In this document: piece after piece, positions 9,501 to 18,375 of the stretch
How positions within the stretch are numbered: the stretch's first letter is position 1
Layout of the letters: the number at the start of each line of letters is the position of its first letter
Source: Agrobacterium tumefaciens str. B6
GTDB lineage: Bacteria > Pseudomonadota > Alphaproteobacteria > Rhizobiales > Rhizobiaceae
Length of the DNA stretch: 64,000 bases
NCBI RefSeq assembly: GCF_001541315.1
Contig: NZ_LMVK01000023.1
Location: 434,001-498,000, forward strand
Direction: 5' to 3'
Notes under the pieces: generated by a model
Databases searched by the model: none
What the model saw: only the letters and a program-made list of their open reading frames with translations
What the model was told of the DNA's origin: nothing
Program-made: the position numbers and the translations under genes

Positions 9501-10703
9501 ATGCAACCGGGCAAGTCAGACTACGAGCATTATTGGGACCCGCTCAGGGCTCTCCTCATGCTGCTTGGCATTCCCTATCACGCCTCCCTCATCTACAGCC
9601 ATGCGTTACCATGGGACATCAAGGATTTTGACACCAGCCCGCTTCTGAGCGCGCTTGGCGCCGTGCTCTCCACCTTCCGCATGCCGGCTTTTTTTGTGGT
9701 GGCCGGATATTTCTCCACCATGGTCATCGGCAAGAAGGGCAAGATGCGCTGGCTCAGGCAGCGTTTCCTGCGCCTCGGCGTGCCCTTTATTGTGGCGGTC
9801 CTTCTGCTCGGGCCATTGCAGCTTTTCCTGCTGCAACTGGCCGGCGTCGCCAAGGGCGAGATCCCGGCCGACCGGCTACTGGAGAGCCTGCCCGGCCTGC
9901 TGCGTCCGAGCGAACAGTGGATCATGCATCTGTGGTTCCTGCCGGCCCTTATCGTTTATTCCATTCTACTTGCCAGCCTGCTGTTTCTTACGGAACATCA
10001 GCCATTGGCACATGCGAAAGACTGGTTCGACAGCCTGCGGCAGCGACATGCCACACTGTTTTTCGCAGCACTCTGCACTGCGCCTATCCTGTGGGAATTG
10101 ATGATCTACGGATCCGGCCTGCTTGCGGCAAAGAACGGAAGCAGACTCTTTCTTCTCTATGAGCGCGCTTCCGACCCCTATGCGCGCTACCTGCCATTTT
10201 TCCTTGTCGGGGCCCTGCTGCACCGTGATCGCGCCCTCTTTCACCGCTTTCGCCAGACGGGACTTCTCACCGGCATCGTCGCGGCGGGCGCCATCGCAAC
10301 CTCGGTGAGCCTGCGGCTGCAAAATCCCCTTTCGAATTCGGCCCTGCTGGTGCTGGTTTCGGCAATTGCGGCGGTGGCCACGAGCCGTCTGTTGATCGAC
10401 CTTGCCTGCCGTTATTTCGATCGGCCAAACCGCTTTGCCAGACGCATGACGGATGCATCCTTCACCATCTACCTGTTTCACCATCCATTGATTTACGCCT
10501 TCGGAACGCTCTTCATCCTGATTGCGCTGCCGCCAATCGTGGAATTCGCCATCATCGTCGTGGCCACCACGGTGGTGGCCTATATGCTGCATCAGGCGAT
10601 ACGCCTCAGCCCACTCGCCCTTTTCCTGTTCAATGGCATCCGCGGGCCGAAGACGGTGGAGGATATTGGCACACAGGCCGGCGCCTCCCAAACCCTTCGT
10701 TAA
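9501..10703 (+). CDS. Membrane acyltransferase (acyltransferase 3 family, MdoC-like)
   Basis: A 400-residue protein with about ten transmembrane helices. The N-terminal 'LRALLMLLGIPYHASLIY' carries the family histidine, and 'RMPAFFVVAGYFSTMVIGKKG' with the following 'RFLRLGVPF' resembles the OpgC/MdoC branch that succinylates periplasmic glucans. It probably adds an acyl group to a surface or periplasmic polysaccharide. ATG 9501 is preceded by GGGGGAAAA. It begins a run of plus-strand polysaccharide genes and is followed 57 bases later by a flippase gene. The acyl donor and acceptor are unknown. Confidence 0.85.
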   Translation: MQPGKSDYEHYWDPLRALLMLLGIPYHASLIYSHALPWDIKDFDTSPLLSALGAVLSTFRMPAFFVVAGYFSTMVIGKKGKMRWLRQRFLRLGVPFIVAVLLLGPLQLFLLQLAGVAKGEIPADRLLESLPGLLRPSEQWIMHLWFLPALIVYSILLASLLFLTEHQPLAHAKDWFDSLRQRHATLFFAALCTAPILWELMIYGSGLLAAKNGSRLFLLYERASDPYARYLPFFLVGALLHRDRALFHRFRQTGLLTGIVAAGAIATSVSLRLQNPLSNSALLVLVSAIAAVATSRLLIDLACRYFDRPNRFARRMTDASFTIYLFHHPLIYAFGTLFILIALPPIVEFAIIVVATTVVAYMLHQAIRLSPLALFLFNGIRGPKTVEDIGTQAGASQTLR

Positions 10704-10760
10704 GGATGAAGCGCGTATAATCGGCTTGCCTATTCAACTGGAAATGATGGCGTGTGGATC

Positions 10761-12176
10761 ATGGCTATCCTCAACACGGCGGAAAAAGCCTTACCCGCAG
10801 GCCTGCGCGCGAAGCTTTCGCCGCTGGTAGCGAAAGTCGCCGTCCTTCTTTCCGGCGGAGATGAGGTTTCCCGCGCGCAGCGCATGGCGCTGGTTGCGTT
10901 TGCGGTGCGCATCGTCAGCGCCGGCATCGCCTTCATTTCCCAGATCATCCTTGCCCGCCTGATGGGGGAGTTCGAATATGGCCTGTTCGCCTTTGTCTGG
11001 GTCCTGGTGATCCTGTTCGGCAACCTCTCCTGTCTCGGCTTTCACACCACCGTCATCAGGTTTTTACCCGGCTACCGTCTGGAGGATGCCCATGACAAGA
11101 TCATGGGACTGACCTCGACGGCGCGCGTCTTCGCCATGTTTTCGGCCAGCGCTCTTGCGATTTTCGGTTTCGTTTTCCTGTATTTCTTCGGCGAGCGCAT
11201 CGCCTCCTATTATCTCATTCCCGTTTCGCTGGCGCTTTTCACCCTGCCGATGGTGGCGCTGGGCGATGTGCTGAACGGCACCGCGCGCGCCAATGGCTGG
11301 GCGGTTTCCGCTCTCAGCCCCACCTATATTATCCGCCCGGTGCTGATCCTGCTGTTCATGCTGGTGGCAATCGGTTTCGGAGCGGAAAAAACCGCGACGA
11401 CGGCCATGCTCACGGCCCTTCTTGCCACCTATGTCACCACGCTTTTCCATTTCGTCTTCATGGACCGCCGGCTCAACCGGCATTTCCGCAGCACAGCCCG
11501 CAGGGTTCATTTCCGCCACTGGATAAGGTTCGCCTTTCCGATGTTCCTGATCGACGGCATCGGGTTTTTGATGACCAATTCCGATGTGGTGATTGTCGGG
11601 CTTTATCTGCCGCCGGATCAGGTGGGCATTTATTTCGCCGCGGCAAAGACCATCGTGCTGATGCAATTCGTGTTTTTCTCCGTGCAGGCAGCCGCCGCCC
11701 CGCGTCTGGCCGCCCTCATGTCTGCCAATGACAGGCAGGGGCTCGCCGGTTTCGCCAGCCAGGCCGCGCGCTGGGCCTTCTGGCCGTCGCTTGCCGTCGG
11801 CAGCGTGGTGCTTCTGGCCGGCCCGTTCCTGCTATCACTGTTCGGTCCCGGCTTCGTTCAGGGTTACGAGCTGATGTTTTTCCTTTTCGCCGGTTTCCTC
11901 GCCAAAGCGCTGATCGGTCCGGGAGAAACATTGCTGAATATGGCCGGCAAACAAAAATTGTGCGTCGTGCTTTATATTATTATCTTTGGTTGCAACATTG
12001 CACTCAACATGGCGCTCATTCCGGTCTATGGTCTGGCAGGGGCCGCGGCAGCGGTGGCGATAGCCATGTGCATAGAAGCTGTGCTATTGCATATTGCCAT
12101 TCGCCGCACACTCGGGATCGTCCTTTTTGCCTTCAACGATCCCCGGGCGGGCCAAAACACTGGGAAGGCGGTGTAA
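10761..12176 (+). CDS. Wzx-type polysaccharide flippase
   Basis: A 471-residue polytopic protein of the MOP (multidrug/oligosaccharidyl-lipid/polysaccharide) exporter superfamily with 12-14 helices. The N-terminal 'ALVAFAVRIVSAGIAFISQIILARLMGEFEYGLF' in pieces is a typical Wzx first repeat, and the charged 'MDRRLNRHFRSTARR' loop follows helix 6. It flips lipid-linked sugar repeat units across the inner membrane. The ATG at 10761 was chosen; an in-frame GTG lies at 10752. The next gene starts eight bases after its stop, so they form an operon. It is one of two flippases in this window. Confidence 0.85.
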   Translation: MAILNTAEKALPAGLRAKLSPLVAKVAVLLSGGDEVSRAQRMALVAFAVRIVSAGIAFISQIILARLMGEFEYGLFAFVWVLVILFGNLSCLGFHTTVIRFLPGYRLEDAHDKIMGLTSTARVFAMFSASALAIFGFVFLYFFGERIASYYLIPVSLALFTLPMVALGDVLNGTARANGWAVSALSPTYIIRPVLILLFMLVAIGFGAEKTATTAMLTALLATYVTTLFHFVFMDRRLNRHFRSTARRVHFRHWIRFAFPMFLIDGIGFLMTNSDVVIVGLYLPPDQVGIYFAAAKTIVLMQFVFFSVQAAAAPRLAALMSANDRQGLAGFASQAARWAFWPSLAVGSVVLLAGPFLLSLFGPGFVQGYELMFFLFAGFLAKALIGPGETLLNMAGKQKLCVVLYIIIFGCNIALNMALIPVYGLAGAAAAVAIAMCIEAVLLHIAIRRTLGIVLFAFNDPRAGQNTGKAV

Positions 12177-12184
12177 CGATAAGC

Positions 12185-13456
12185 ATGTCCAGCGATCCAA
12201 AGAATCCTGATTTTCAGGACCCGCGCATCGCCGCACTGATGGCGTCTGCGGAGCGTGACCGTCCCGTAGCCGACAGCAGCCGACGCGTGGGGCGCGATGG
12301 CCGGGAATTCTGCATCTATCCGGGTCAGCTCGGTTACGACATGCAGGAAGAACTCGACTTTCTGTCCAACCGCGTGATGGAGGCGAATGTCTTCTTCACC
12401 GGACGGCTTCTCGCACCCGCCATGCCGCGAATCGAGGACAAATCCGTGCGCTTTGCGCTTATTCGCGACGAGAACGGCGCCAGAAGCCGCATGCGCTTCC
12501 TGATGCCTTTCACCGTGGAAAAGCCCGGCTTTTCCATCGGCCCTTCCATCATTCGCGTCTGGGCCAATCCGTTCGGGCCGCTTGGCACGCCGCTGGTTGA
12601 TACCGAAGGGGCCGCCGAAACCCTCGACAATCTTTTCGATGCCCTTTCCGACCGCAACATGCGGCTGCCCAACGTTCTGGTGCTGCCGGATGTTCGGCTG
12701 GAAGGGCCTTTTGCCCGCATGTTCAAAGCCATCGCGCTCAGCCGCAACCTGCCGGTGACGACGACGGGCAATTATCACCGGCCGATGCTGGAAAGCCTGC
12801 TTGATGGCAGGGCATATCTGCAAAACGCCCTTGCGCCGCACCATCTGCGTGAAATGAACAGGCAGTGGCGCCAGCTCGAAAAACTCGGTTCCCTCGCCTA
12901 CACCGTTACCCGGCAGCCGAAGGACGTGCGCTATCGCATGGAGGAATTTCTGGCGCTGGAGGCGAGTGGCTGGAAAGGCCGCAAGCGCACCGCGCTGGTC
13001 AACGACCGTTATCGCGCCGCCTTTGCCCGCGAGGCGATCACCAATCTGGCAGAAGCCGATGCGGTGCGTATCCACACCATCGATCTCAATGGCAACGCCA
13101 TCGCCTCCATGGTCGTCTTCATCACGGCCGGTGAGGCCTATACGTGGAAAACCGCTTTCGACGAGAGCTATGCGCAATTTTCTCCCGGCAAGCTGCTGGT
13201 GCAGAAACTGACCGACTGGCATCTGGATGACGCCAATATCCTGCGCAGCGACAGCTGCGCCGTGCCCGATCATCCGATCATGAGCCGCTTCTGGCAGGAG
13301 CGCCAGGAAATGGGCACGCTGGTGGTGGGGCTTGCCCAGAACAGCGACCGCGACGTGCGGCAGGTTTCCACGCAGGTGGACATGTACCGCAACACCCGCA
13401 ACCTCGCCCGCAGCCTGCGGCAGAAGATCCTGTCCTTCGGACGCAAGGGCAATTGA
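12185..13456 (+). CDS. CelD/FemAB-like GNAT acyltransferase
   Basis: A 423-residue soluble protein of the CelD/BcsL-like family with a GNAT domain (Acetyltransf_6 type) in the C-terminal half. Visible signatures are 'LEKLGSLAYTVTRQP', 'FLALEASGWKGRKRTAL' (the E-x-x-GWKG motif is characteristic) and 'AYTWKTAFDESYAQFSPGKLL' in parts. Related genes occur in cellulose and other exopolysaccharide clusters, where they are thought to acylate the sugar or its lipid-linked intermediate. ATG 12185 lies eight bases after the flippase stop. No signal peptide is present, so it acts in the cytoplasm. Confidence 0.8.
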   Translation: MSSDPKNPDFQDPRIAALMASAERDRPVADSSRRVGRDGREFCIYPGQLGYDMQEELDFLSNRVMEANVFFTGRLLAPAMPRIEDKSVRFALIRDENGARSRMRFLMPFTVEKPGFSIGPSIIRVWANPFGPLGTPLVDTEGAAETLDNLFDALSDRNMRLPNVLVLPDVRLEGPFARMFKAIALSRNLPVTTTGNYHRPMLESLLDGRAYLQNALAPHHLREMNRQWRQLEKLGSLAYTVTRQPKDVRYRMEEFLALEASGWKGRKRTALVNDRYRAAFAREAITNLAEADAVRIHTIDLNGNAIASMVVFITAGEAYTWKTAFDESYAQFSPGKLLVQKLTDWHLDDANILRSDSCAVPDHPIMSRFWQERQEMGTLVVGLAQNSDRDVRQVSTQVDMYRNTRNLARSLRQKILSFGRKGN

Positions 13457-13488
13457 TCCGAAGGACGCCGGCGGCGCCCTTCGGAGTT
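13457..13488. terminator. Bidirectional hairpin between convergent genes
   Basis: A 13-bp stem with one mismatch, TCCGAAGGACGCC / GGCGCCCTTCGGA, and loop GGC, between the CelD-like gene and the convergent repeat-protein gene. It is followed by GTTTA on the plus strand. Confidence 0.65.
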
Positions 13489-13510
13489 TATGATGCGGGT
13501 AAAGCCCGCT

Positions 13511-14152
13511 TCAGCGCGAAGCCGTCCGGATCATCTTGCACAATTGCGTCAGAGCCGCATCGTATCCGCCGCCCAGAATATCGACACAACGGCGGGCGAG
13601 CTTGATCTGCTCGGTCCGCGACATGTCGTTATAGGCCTGAATGACCTGACGCATGGCGCCAGGCGTCATTGGCCCCGATGTGCCGGGATTGTTAGGGCTT
13701 CCCGGGTTCCCAGGATTTCCCGGATTACCCGGCGAACTTGAGCCGCCAATGCCCAGCCCGACATCAACGCCCACCCCGCTCGAGCCGCCGACATTGGCTC
13801 CGACATTGGCATTGACACCGTTCGACCCGCCAACGGAGGCGTTCACGCCCGCATTGACGCCGCTGGAACCGCCGACGGATGCATTCACATCCGCATTGAC
13901 CCCATTGCTGCCGCCGACCGAAGCGTTGACATCCGCGCCCAATCCGCCGCCGCTCCTGCCGCCGACATCCGCACTGGCGTTAACACCACCGCTGCCGCCA
14001 ACGGAGGCATCGACCCCGAGCCCGCCATTGCCATTGCCACCCACACTGGCATTAACCCCATTTTCACCGCCGATCCCGATATCCAGCGCATGGGCATGGA
14101 CCGGCAGGATCAGGCAGGCGGACAGTAATAAATTGCGAGAAAAAGCCCTCAT
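13511..14152 (-). CDS. Secreted glycine/valine/asparagine-repeat protein
   Basis: A 213-residue protein with a signal peptide (MRAFSRNLLLSACLILPVHAHA). Residues about 25-135 are repeats built around VGGSxGVNAxVNAS, then a collagen-like PGNPGNPGNPGSPNNPGTSGP linker, then a compact C-terminal domain of about 50 residues (MTPGAMRQVIQAYNDMS onward) with two cysteines. The ATG at 14152 has GGGAGGAAATT just upstream. I do not know its function. The repeat part looks like an extended or beta-rich surface module and the tail like an anchoring or oligomerising domain. It is convergent with the polysaccharide genes and separate from them by a terminator. Confidence 0.8.
   Translation of the reverse strand: MRAFSRNLLLSACLILPVHAHALDIGIGGENGVNASVGGNGNGGLGVDASVGGSGGVNASADVGGRSGGGLGADVNASVGGSNGVNADVNASVGGSSGVNAGVNASVGGSNGVNANVGANVGGSSGVGVDVGLGIGGSSSPGNPGNPGNPGSPNNPGTSGPMTPGAMRQVIQAYNDMSRTEQIKLARRCVDILGGGYDAALTQLCKMIRTASR
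13745..14080 (-). repeat. Coding tandem repeats in the glycine-rich protein
   Basis: Imperfect in-frame repeats, about 45-55 bases per unit, encode VGGS-(N/S)GVNA-(D/G)VNAS-type blocks. Some neighbouring units differ by only a few codons, such as GGSNGVNADVNAS versus GGSSGVNAGVNAS. Confidence 0.75.
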
Positions 14153-14448
14153 AATTTCCTCCCTATGAGTTTGGCCATTCCCGCCCCGCGTGGAAACTCC
14201 ACCCGGACATCATAATTCAATTAGTAATTGCGTATATTCTAATTTATTAGAGGTGCCTAATATTACCTTAATGCCGCAACTGCAGGTGTCGCGATCCGGC
14301 ACAGCCACCGACCGTAACATTTTGATCGGCCGCCCCGGCAAGGACGGAAAACCGCCCGCGCAAACACGCGCAATTCAAAAGGATAAGTCAGCTTTGGGGT
14401 TGCACGCATGGCCCTCACCATGATAGACGCCGTGGCATTACCACCGTT
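14153..14448. other. Intergenic region upstream of tRNA-Leu
   Basis: Holds the AT-rich upstream region of the repeat-protein gene (about 14205-14260, with AATTAGTAATTGCGTATATTC) and, further right, the promoter region of the tRNA gene. No open frame with a credible start was found. Confidence 0.5.
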
Positions 14449-14533
14449 GCCCCAATGGCGGAATTGGTAGACGCGCCGCACTCAAAATGCGGTTCCGAAA
14501 GGAGTGCTGGTTCGATCCCGGCTTGGGGTACCA
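14449..14533 (+). tRNA. tRNA-Leu(CAA)
   Basis: An 85-base tRNA with a 7-bp acceptor stem (GCCCCAA / TTGGGGT, one G:T closing pair), discriminator A and encoded CCA. The anticodon stem CCGCA/TGCGG encloses loop CTCAAAA, giving anticodon CAA (codon UUG). The long variable arm (TTCCGAAAGGAGT region) is the class II feature of leucine tRNAs, and the T arm contains GGTTCGATCC. Confidence 0.96.
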
Positions 14534-14800
14534 TTTCCAAAACCGCATTGATTTCCTTCACTTTGTCCAGCGCCTCCAAGTGAACCCTTTAACGGTCTCA
14601 CGCCGGCCGGCAAGCTCACGAAACTTTGCTTGCGCACCCCCCGAATATTGCCAGGCTTTCATTTGCCAGATGCGACGGACTGGATTAGACGAATCCCGTT
14701 ACACCCCGTGAGGACCGACGACTTAATTTCGCCATCACGCCCGCCTTTTTGAAAGCCCGTCCGGGATATCTGCTTCTTCGCGAAGTTTGAGGAAAACAAC

Positions 14801-15316
14801 ATGGCCAATGCGACCACCGCCGACAATAGCCGCACGCTCGCCGCTCTCGGCGTCACGGCGGGAATGATCTTCACCGTCGGCTCCGCCCTCGGTTTCCAGC
14901 ATATTGGCGGTTATACGCCCTGCGCGCTGTGCCTGCTGCAGCGCGATCCCTATTATTACGCCATTCCGCTGGGCGTATTGGCCGTTGCGACCAGCGTCTT
15001 CAAATTGCCGGTTCAGATCACCCGGGTGCTTCTTGCCCTTATCGGCGTGGCGATGCTGATCGGCGCCGGGCTCGGCGTCTATCACGCCGGCGTGGAATGG
15101 GGTTTCTGGGCAGGGCCGATTACCTGCGCCACCGGGGCGCCGTCCATCACGACGAATGCCGGCGATCTCCTGGGTAATCTGAACGCCATCAAGGCACCCT
15201 CCTGCAACGACGCGGCCTTGCGGGTGCTCGGCCTTTCCTTCGCGGGCTGGAATGTCATCGCAAGCGTTGCACTTGCGGCAGTCGCCTTTTTTGGCGCGAG
15301 CCGGAAAAGCCGGTAA
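14801..15316 (+). CDS. dsbB: Disulfide bond formation protein B
   Basis: A 171-residue, four-helix inner-membrane protein. The first redox pair is C41-A-L-C44 in the first periplasmic loop after helix 1, and the second pair is C109 and C135 in the second periplasmic loop. This is the DsbB arrangement that reoxidises DsbA and passes electrons to quinone. The flanking 'CALCLLQRDPYYYAIPLG' is characteristic of the alphaproteobacterial DsbB branch. ATG 14801 has TGAGGAAAA ten bases upstream. It stands alone after tRNA-Leu and converges with the HNH nuclease gene. Confidence 0.92.
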   Translation: MANATTADNSRTLAALGVTAGMIFTVGSALGFQHIGGYTPCALCLLQRDPYYYAIPLGVLAVATSVFKLPVQITRVLLALIGVAMLIGAGLGVYHAGVEWGFWAGPITCATGAPSITTNAGDLLGNLNAIKAPSCNDAALRVLGLSFAGWNVIASVALAAVAFFGASRKSR

Positions 15317-15347
15317 GCGGAAAAGCCGCATTGCAGTCCTGAAAAGA

Positions 15348-15905
15348 TCAGGGCTGCAGTTCGGTATCCCAGTAAAGATAGTCCATCCAGCTTTCGTGTA
15401 GATAATTGGGCGGGAACAGCCGCCCGTTATTGTGCAAATCCTGAACCGTGGGCTGGAAGGGCCTCTGCGCCGGGAACATGCCCGCCTGCTTGGGAAGCTT
15501 GCTGCCTTTTTTAAGGTTGCAGGGAGAGCACGCCGCAACGACATTGTGCCAGGTGGTTTCACCGCCATGCGCGCGGGGAATCACATGGTCGAAGGTCAAT
15601 TCGTCCCGCGTGCCGCAATACTGGCATTCGAACTTGTCCCGAAGGAAAACGTTGAAGCGTGTGAAGGCGGGGTTGCGGGTGGGCTGCACGTAAGTCTTGA
15701 GGCTGACGACGCTCGGCAGCCGCATGGAAAAGCTGGGGGATGACACCGCGTGATCATATTCTGCAATGATGTTCACACGGTCTAGAAAGACAGCCTTGAT
15801 CGCGTCCTGCCAGGACCATAACGACAAGGGATAATAACTCAGTGGCCTGTAGTCTGCGTTCAGAACGAGCGCCGGCAGGGCCTGTGGTGAAACTGCAATC
15901 GTCAA
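15348..15905 (-). CDS. HNH endonuclease family protein
   Basis: A 185-residue protein with a zinc-finger-stabilised HNH domain in the middle: CQYC (C94, C97), the FDHVIPRAHGG motif (His107), N121, and the second zinc pair CSPC (C126, C129) followed by Asn130. The start is TTG at 15905 with AGGAG six bases before it. Genes of this type are near-universal in Rhizobiales as single chromosomal genes rather than parts of restriction systems; the physiological role is unknown. No methylase is nearby, so restriction is not implied. Confidence 0.9.
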   Translation of the reverse strand: MTIAVSPQALPALVLNADYRPLSYYPLSLWSWQDAIKAVFLDRVNIIAEYDHAVSSPSFSMRLPSVVSLKTYVQPTRNPAFTRFNVFLRDKFECQYCGTRDELTFDHVIPRAHGGETTWHNVVAACSPCNLKKGSKLPKQAGMFPAQRPFQPTVQDLHNNGRLFPPNYLHESWMDYLYWDTELQP

Positions 15906-16251
15906 GGGCTTCTCCTGAGCGATTCGGCATCTGCACTTGTATATTAGGTCCGTTGTTACAGGATTGTGAAGCCTATAAATGCAGCGGCAAAGAGCTTAAT
16001 TTTTGAGCCCCAGAATGGCGTTTTTCGCATTCCTGACGATCGAGCGGCACGGTGACGCCTTCTGGCGACGTGGCACCGCTGGCTGATGCGGCAGGGAGGC
16101 GATTCGGCCTTTGCCAGACACAAATCCTTCTCACACCGGATGCAATATCGGTGATATGATTACCCCCGACGGACGCTGAAAAAGCAATGCACGCCGGGCA
16201 TGGCAAATGTGCGGCGGCGTCATCCATTATTTCGTCCATGGAGGAACGGCC
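15906..16251. other. Intergenic region, 346 bases
   Basis: The divergent promoter region between the HNH gene and the small secreted protein. I see no RNA structure, repeat or credible open frame in it. Confidence 0.4.
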
Positions 16252-16551
16252 ATGACGGTGGGCAGGCAGCAAGCAGCAGCATTGCGCAGGAGGCTTGCGG
16301 CCGGTGTTCTGGCCGCCACGATCGGCTTCTCCGCTGGTGCCCATGCGCAGCAATATCAGAATTTCGAAGTGACGCCGGATGGCCGCGGCGGGGCGCAGGG
16401 AACGATCGGCGGACGCAATTTCGAAGTTTACCGGAATTACGACCGGCCGCCGGCAAGCAGAGCCTCACCCGATACACAGCGAGAACTCCGACGAGCCGTC
16501 CCGCAACAGACCTGTATTGTCGACACGGAAGGTCGAGCCCGCTGCAAGTGA
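16252..16551 (+). CDS. Small exported protein of unknown function
   Basis: A 99-residue protein starting MTVGRQQAAALRRR at 16252, with a strong GGAGGAACGGCC site upstream. It has a signal peptide (LAAGVLAATIGFSAGAHA-QQ) and a mature part with a short repeat-like stretch (QNFEVTPDGRGGAQG and RNFEVYRNY), then a polar tail with two cysteines near the end (TCIVDTEGRARCK). The cysteines could form a periplasmic disulfide. I do not recognise a family. It precedes the transglutaminase-like protease in the same direction by about 135 bases. Confidence 0.7.
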   Translation: MTVGRQQAAALRRRLAAGVLAATIGFSAGAHAQQYQNFEVTPDGRGGAQGTIGGRNFEVYRNYDRPPASRASPDTQRELRRAVPQQTCIVDTEGRARCK

Positions 16552-16686
16552 GCGCGAACCCAATTTTTCAACGCGCTGTAACAAAATTAGATTTCATTAA
16601 AATGCAATCTATCGACTTAAACGGCCCGCAAGAATGGGTCGCTATGGTGCCAGCACAAGAGAAGGCAACTGTGCAGGGGCAAGGAC

Positions 16687-17292
16687 ATGGCGAAGAGAAC
16701 AATCCGTCTGGCAACGGTTTTTGCCGTCGCTGCCGGCATGGCGGCGAGCATTGCGACAACGGCATCGGCCGTGCAGCTTGGTGGCCTTGCCCAAAAGCCT
16801 GGCGCATCGCGGCCCGGCCTCTTCATGACCACGAGCCGTCCGACCATCGCGCCCATTGCCTTTGCCAAATTCTGTGAAAGCGCCGCCGACCAGTGCATCC
16901 GGACTGGTGACCGCGATACGGTGGAACTGAGCAAACAGAAGCGTGTGGAACTCCAGCGTATCAACGCCGAGATCAACACCTCGATAATCTATGCCAGTGA
17001 AGGGGACGGCGAAGACGACTGGAAACTGAACCCGGCAAGCGGCGACTGTGACGATTATGCGGTGACCAAGCGGCAACGCCTCCTGCGCGCCGGCTGGCCT
17101 TCCGGCGCCCTGCGCATTGCCACTGCCCGCACGACGGATGGCATAGGTCACGCCGTTCTGGTCGTCAGCACCAGCCAGGGCGATCTGGTGCTGGATAACC
17201 GCACCAATGTCGTCAAGCCGTGGAAAGCGGTGGATCTGAAATGGATCAAGATCCAGTCGCACGAGGACCCGCGTGTCTGGCTGAAACTCTAG
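16687..17292 (+). CDS. Transglutaminase-like cysteine protease (BTLCP family), secreted
   Basis: A 201-residue exported protein with a signal peptide (MAKRTIRLATVFAVAAGMAASIATTASA, cleaved near 28). The catalytic triad of the bacterial transglutaminase-like cysteine protease family is visible: C121 in GDCDDYAV, H155 in GIGHAVL and D170 in LDNRT. Its best-known relative is LapG, which cleaves adhesins, but LapG is normally encoded beside LapD, which is absent here. Members without LapD are common in Rhizobiales and have no established substrate. ATG 16687 has AGGGG seven bases upstream. Confidence 0.9.
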   Translation: MAKRTIRLATVFAVAAGMAASIATTASAVQLGGLAQKPGASRPGLFMTTSRPTIAPIAFAKFCESAADQCIRTGDRDTVELSKQKRVELQRINAEINTSIIYASEGDGEDDWKLNPASGDCDDYAVTKRQRLLRAGWPSGALRIATARTTDGIGHAVLVVSTSQGDLVLDNRTNVVKPWKAVDLKWIKIQSHEDPRVWLKL

Positions 17293-17552
17293 AACATGTC
17301 TTTACGCTGAAACCGCCCTTTCGGACGACAGGCCCGACCGCCGGTTTAAGGCAACGTATCTTTCGGACATCAAAGAGGGTATTCTCTCCTCGCAGGATTG
17401 ACGCATCCTGCTTTATAAAAGCCGCCTTTCACTGCTTCGTCCGGCGGGTTTTGACGGGTGACCCAGCATCGCGTCAACGCAGCTTTGGCGGGTGATGCGG
17501 CAGCCTCTTTCAACGCTCTTGACCTTGTGCAGGAGAGACAGTATCGGCAGCT

Positions 17553-18344
17553 ATGCCCAAGGTGCTCAACTGGATTCGCGGTCGTAAACAACCAGCCTCC
17601 CGCGACGACCGGAGGCGGCGCAGAATCGACCTTGGCGACAAGCCAGCCTCCTTTCCGATCTATGCCATTGGCGACGTGCATGGCAGCCTCGACCTGCTTT
17701 TGCAGGCGGAGCGGAAAATCCTTGCCGATCTGGGGCCCGACCCCTCTCCCGCGCTGGTCGTTCTCCTCGGCGACTATGTCGATCGAGGGCGCGATTCCCG
17801 TGGCGTTCTTGAACATTTGCTGAAGCCACCGCCGACGCCGCTGCGCCGTATTGCACTTTGCGGCAACCATGAGCAGCTCTTCCATGATTTTCTCGAAAAT
17901 CCGCAGGAGAACATGCACTGGCTGGACTTTGGCGGCCGCCAGACGCTCCTGTCCTACGGGGTCGACATAGACTATTTCCTGCAAAAGGGGCGCTTGAGAC
18001 TGCAGCCGTTCAGGGATGCCCTGCTCGGCGCAATTCCGCAGCCCCACCGCCAGCTTTTATCCAGCCTGCCGATCTATGCCCGGATAGGGTCTTATATTTT
18101 CGTGCATGCCGGCTTGAGACCGGGATTGCCGCTGGAGGCGCAGACCGATGAGGACATGCTCTGGATCAGGGAGCCGTTCCTTTCACAAGGGGCCGGGTTG
18201 GACCTCGTCGTCATCCACGGCCATACACCGGTAACCGAGCCGGAAACCGGCCCGCAGCGGATCGGCATCGACACGGGTGCATTCACCACGGGCAGGCTTA
18301 CCGTTCTCAGAATTTCGGATGCGGGCTTACACCTGATTGGTTAA
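17553..18344 (+). CDS. Serine/threonine-type metallophosphatase
   Basis: A 263-residue calcineurin-fold phosphoesterase. The metal-binding motifs are all present: GDVHG (40-44), GDYVDRG (73-79) and GNHE (104-107), with the later histidines in 'FVHAGLRPG' and 'VIHGHTP'. This is the PPP-like layout of bacterial PrpA/PrpE and ApaH relatives, which remove phosphate from proteins or hydrolyse dinucleoside polyphosphates. It has no signal peptide and is probably cytoplasmic. It converges with the glycosyltransferase gene about 30 bases away. The substrate is not known. Confidence 0.9.
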   Translation: MPKVLNWIRGRKQPASRDDRRRRRIDLGDKPASFPIYAIGDVHGSLDLLLQAERKILADLGPDPSPALVVLLGDYVDRGRDSRGVLEHLLKPPPTPLRRIALCGNHEQLFHDFLENPQENMHWLDFGGRQTLLSYGVDIDYFLQKGRLRLQPFRDALLGAIPQPHRQLLSSLPIYARIGSYIFVHAGLRPGLPLEAQTDEDMLWIREPFLSQGAGLDLVVIHGHTPVTEPETGPQRIGIDTGAFTTGRLTVLRISDAGLHLIG

Positions 18345-18375
18345 GCGCGTTGCCGCGACCTCAAGACTAGCGGTT

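Noticed and set aside
13745..14080. Possible CRISPR array from the regularly spaced repeats
   Set aside because: The repeats are in frame, vary at third codon positions and encode a continuous protein; there are no unique spacers of constant length and no cas genes.
15348..15905. HNH gene as part of a restriction system or homing element
   Set aside because: No partner methylase, intron or intein is adjacent, and this HNH type is a common single chromosomal gene in Rhizobiales.
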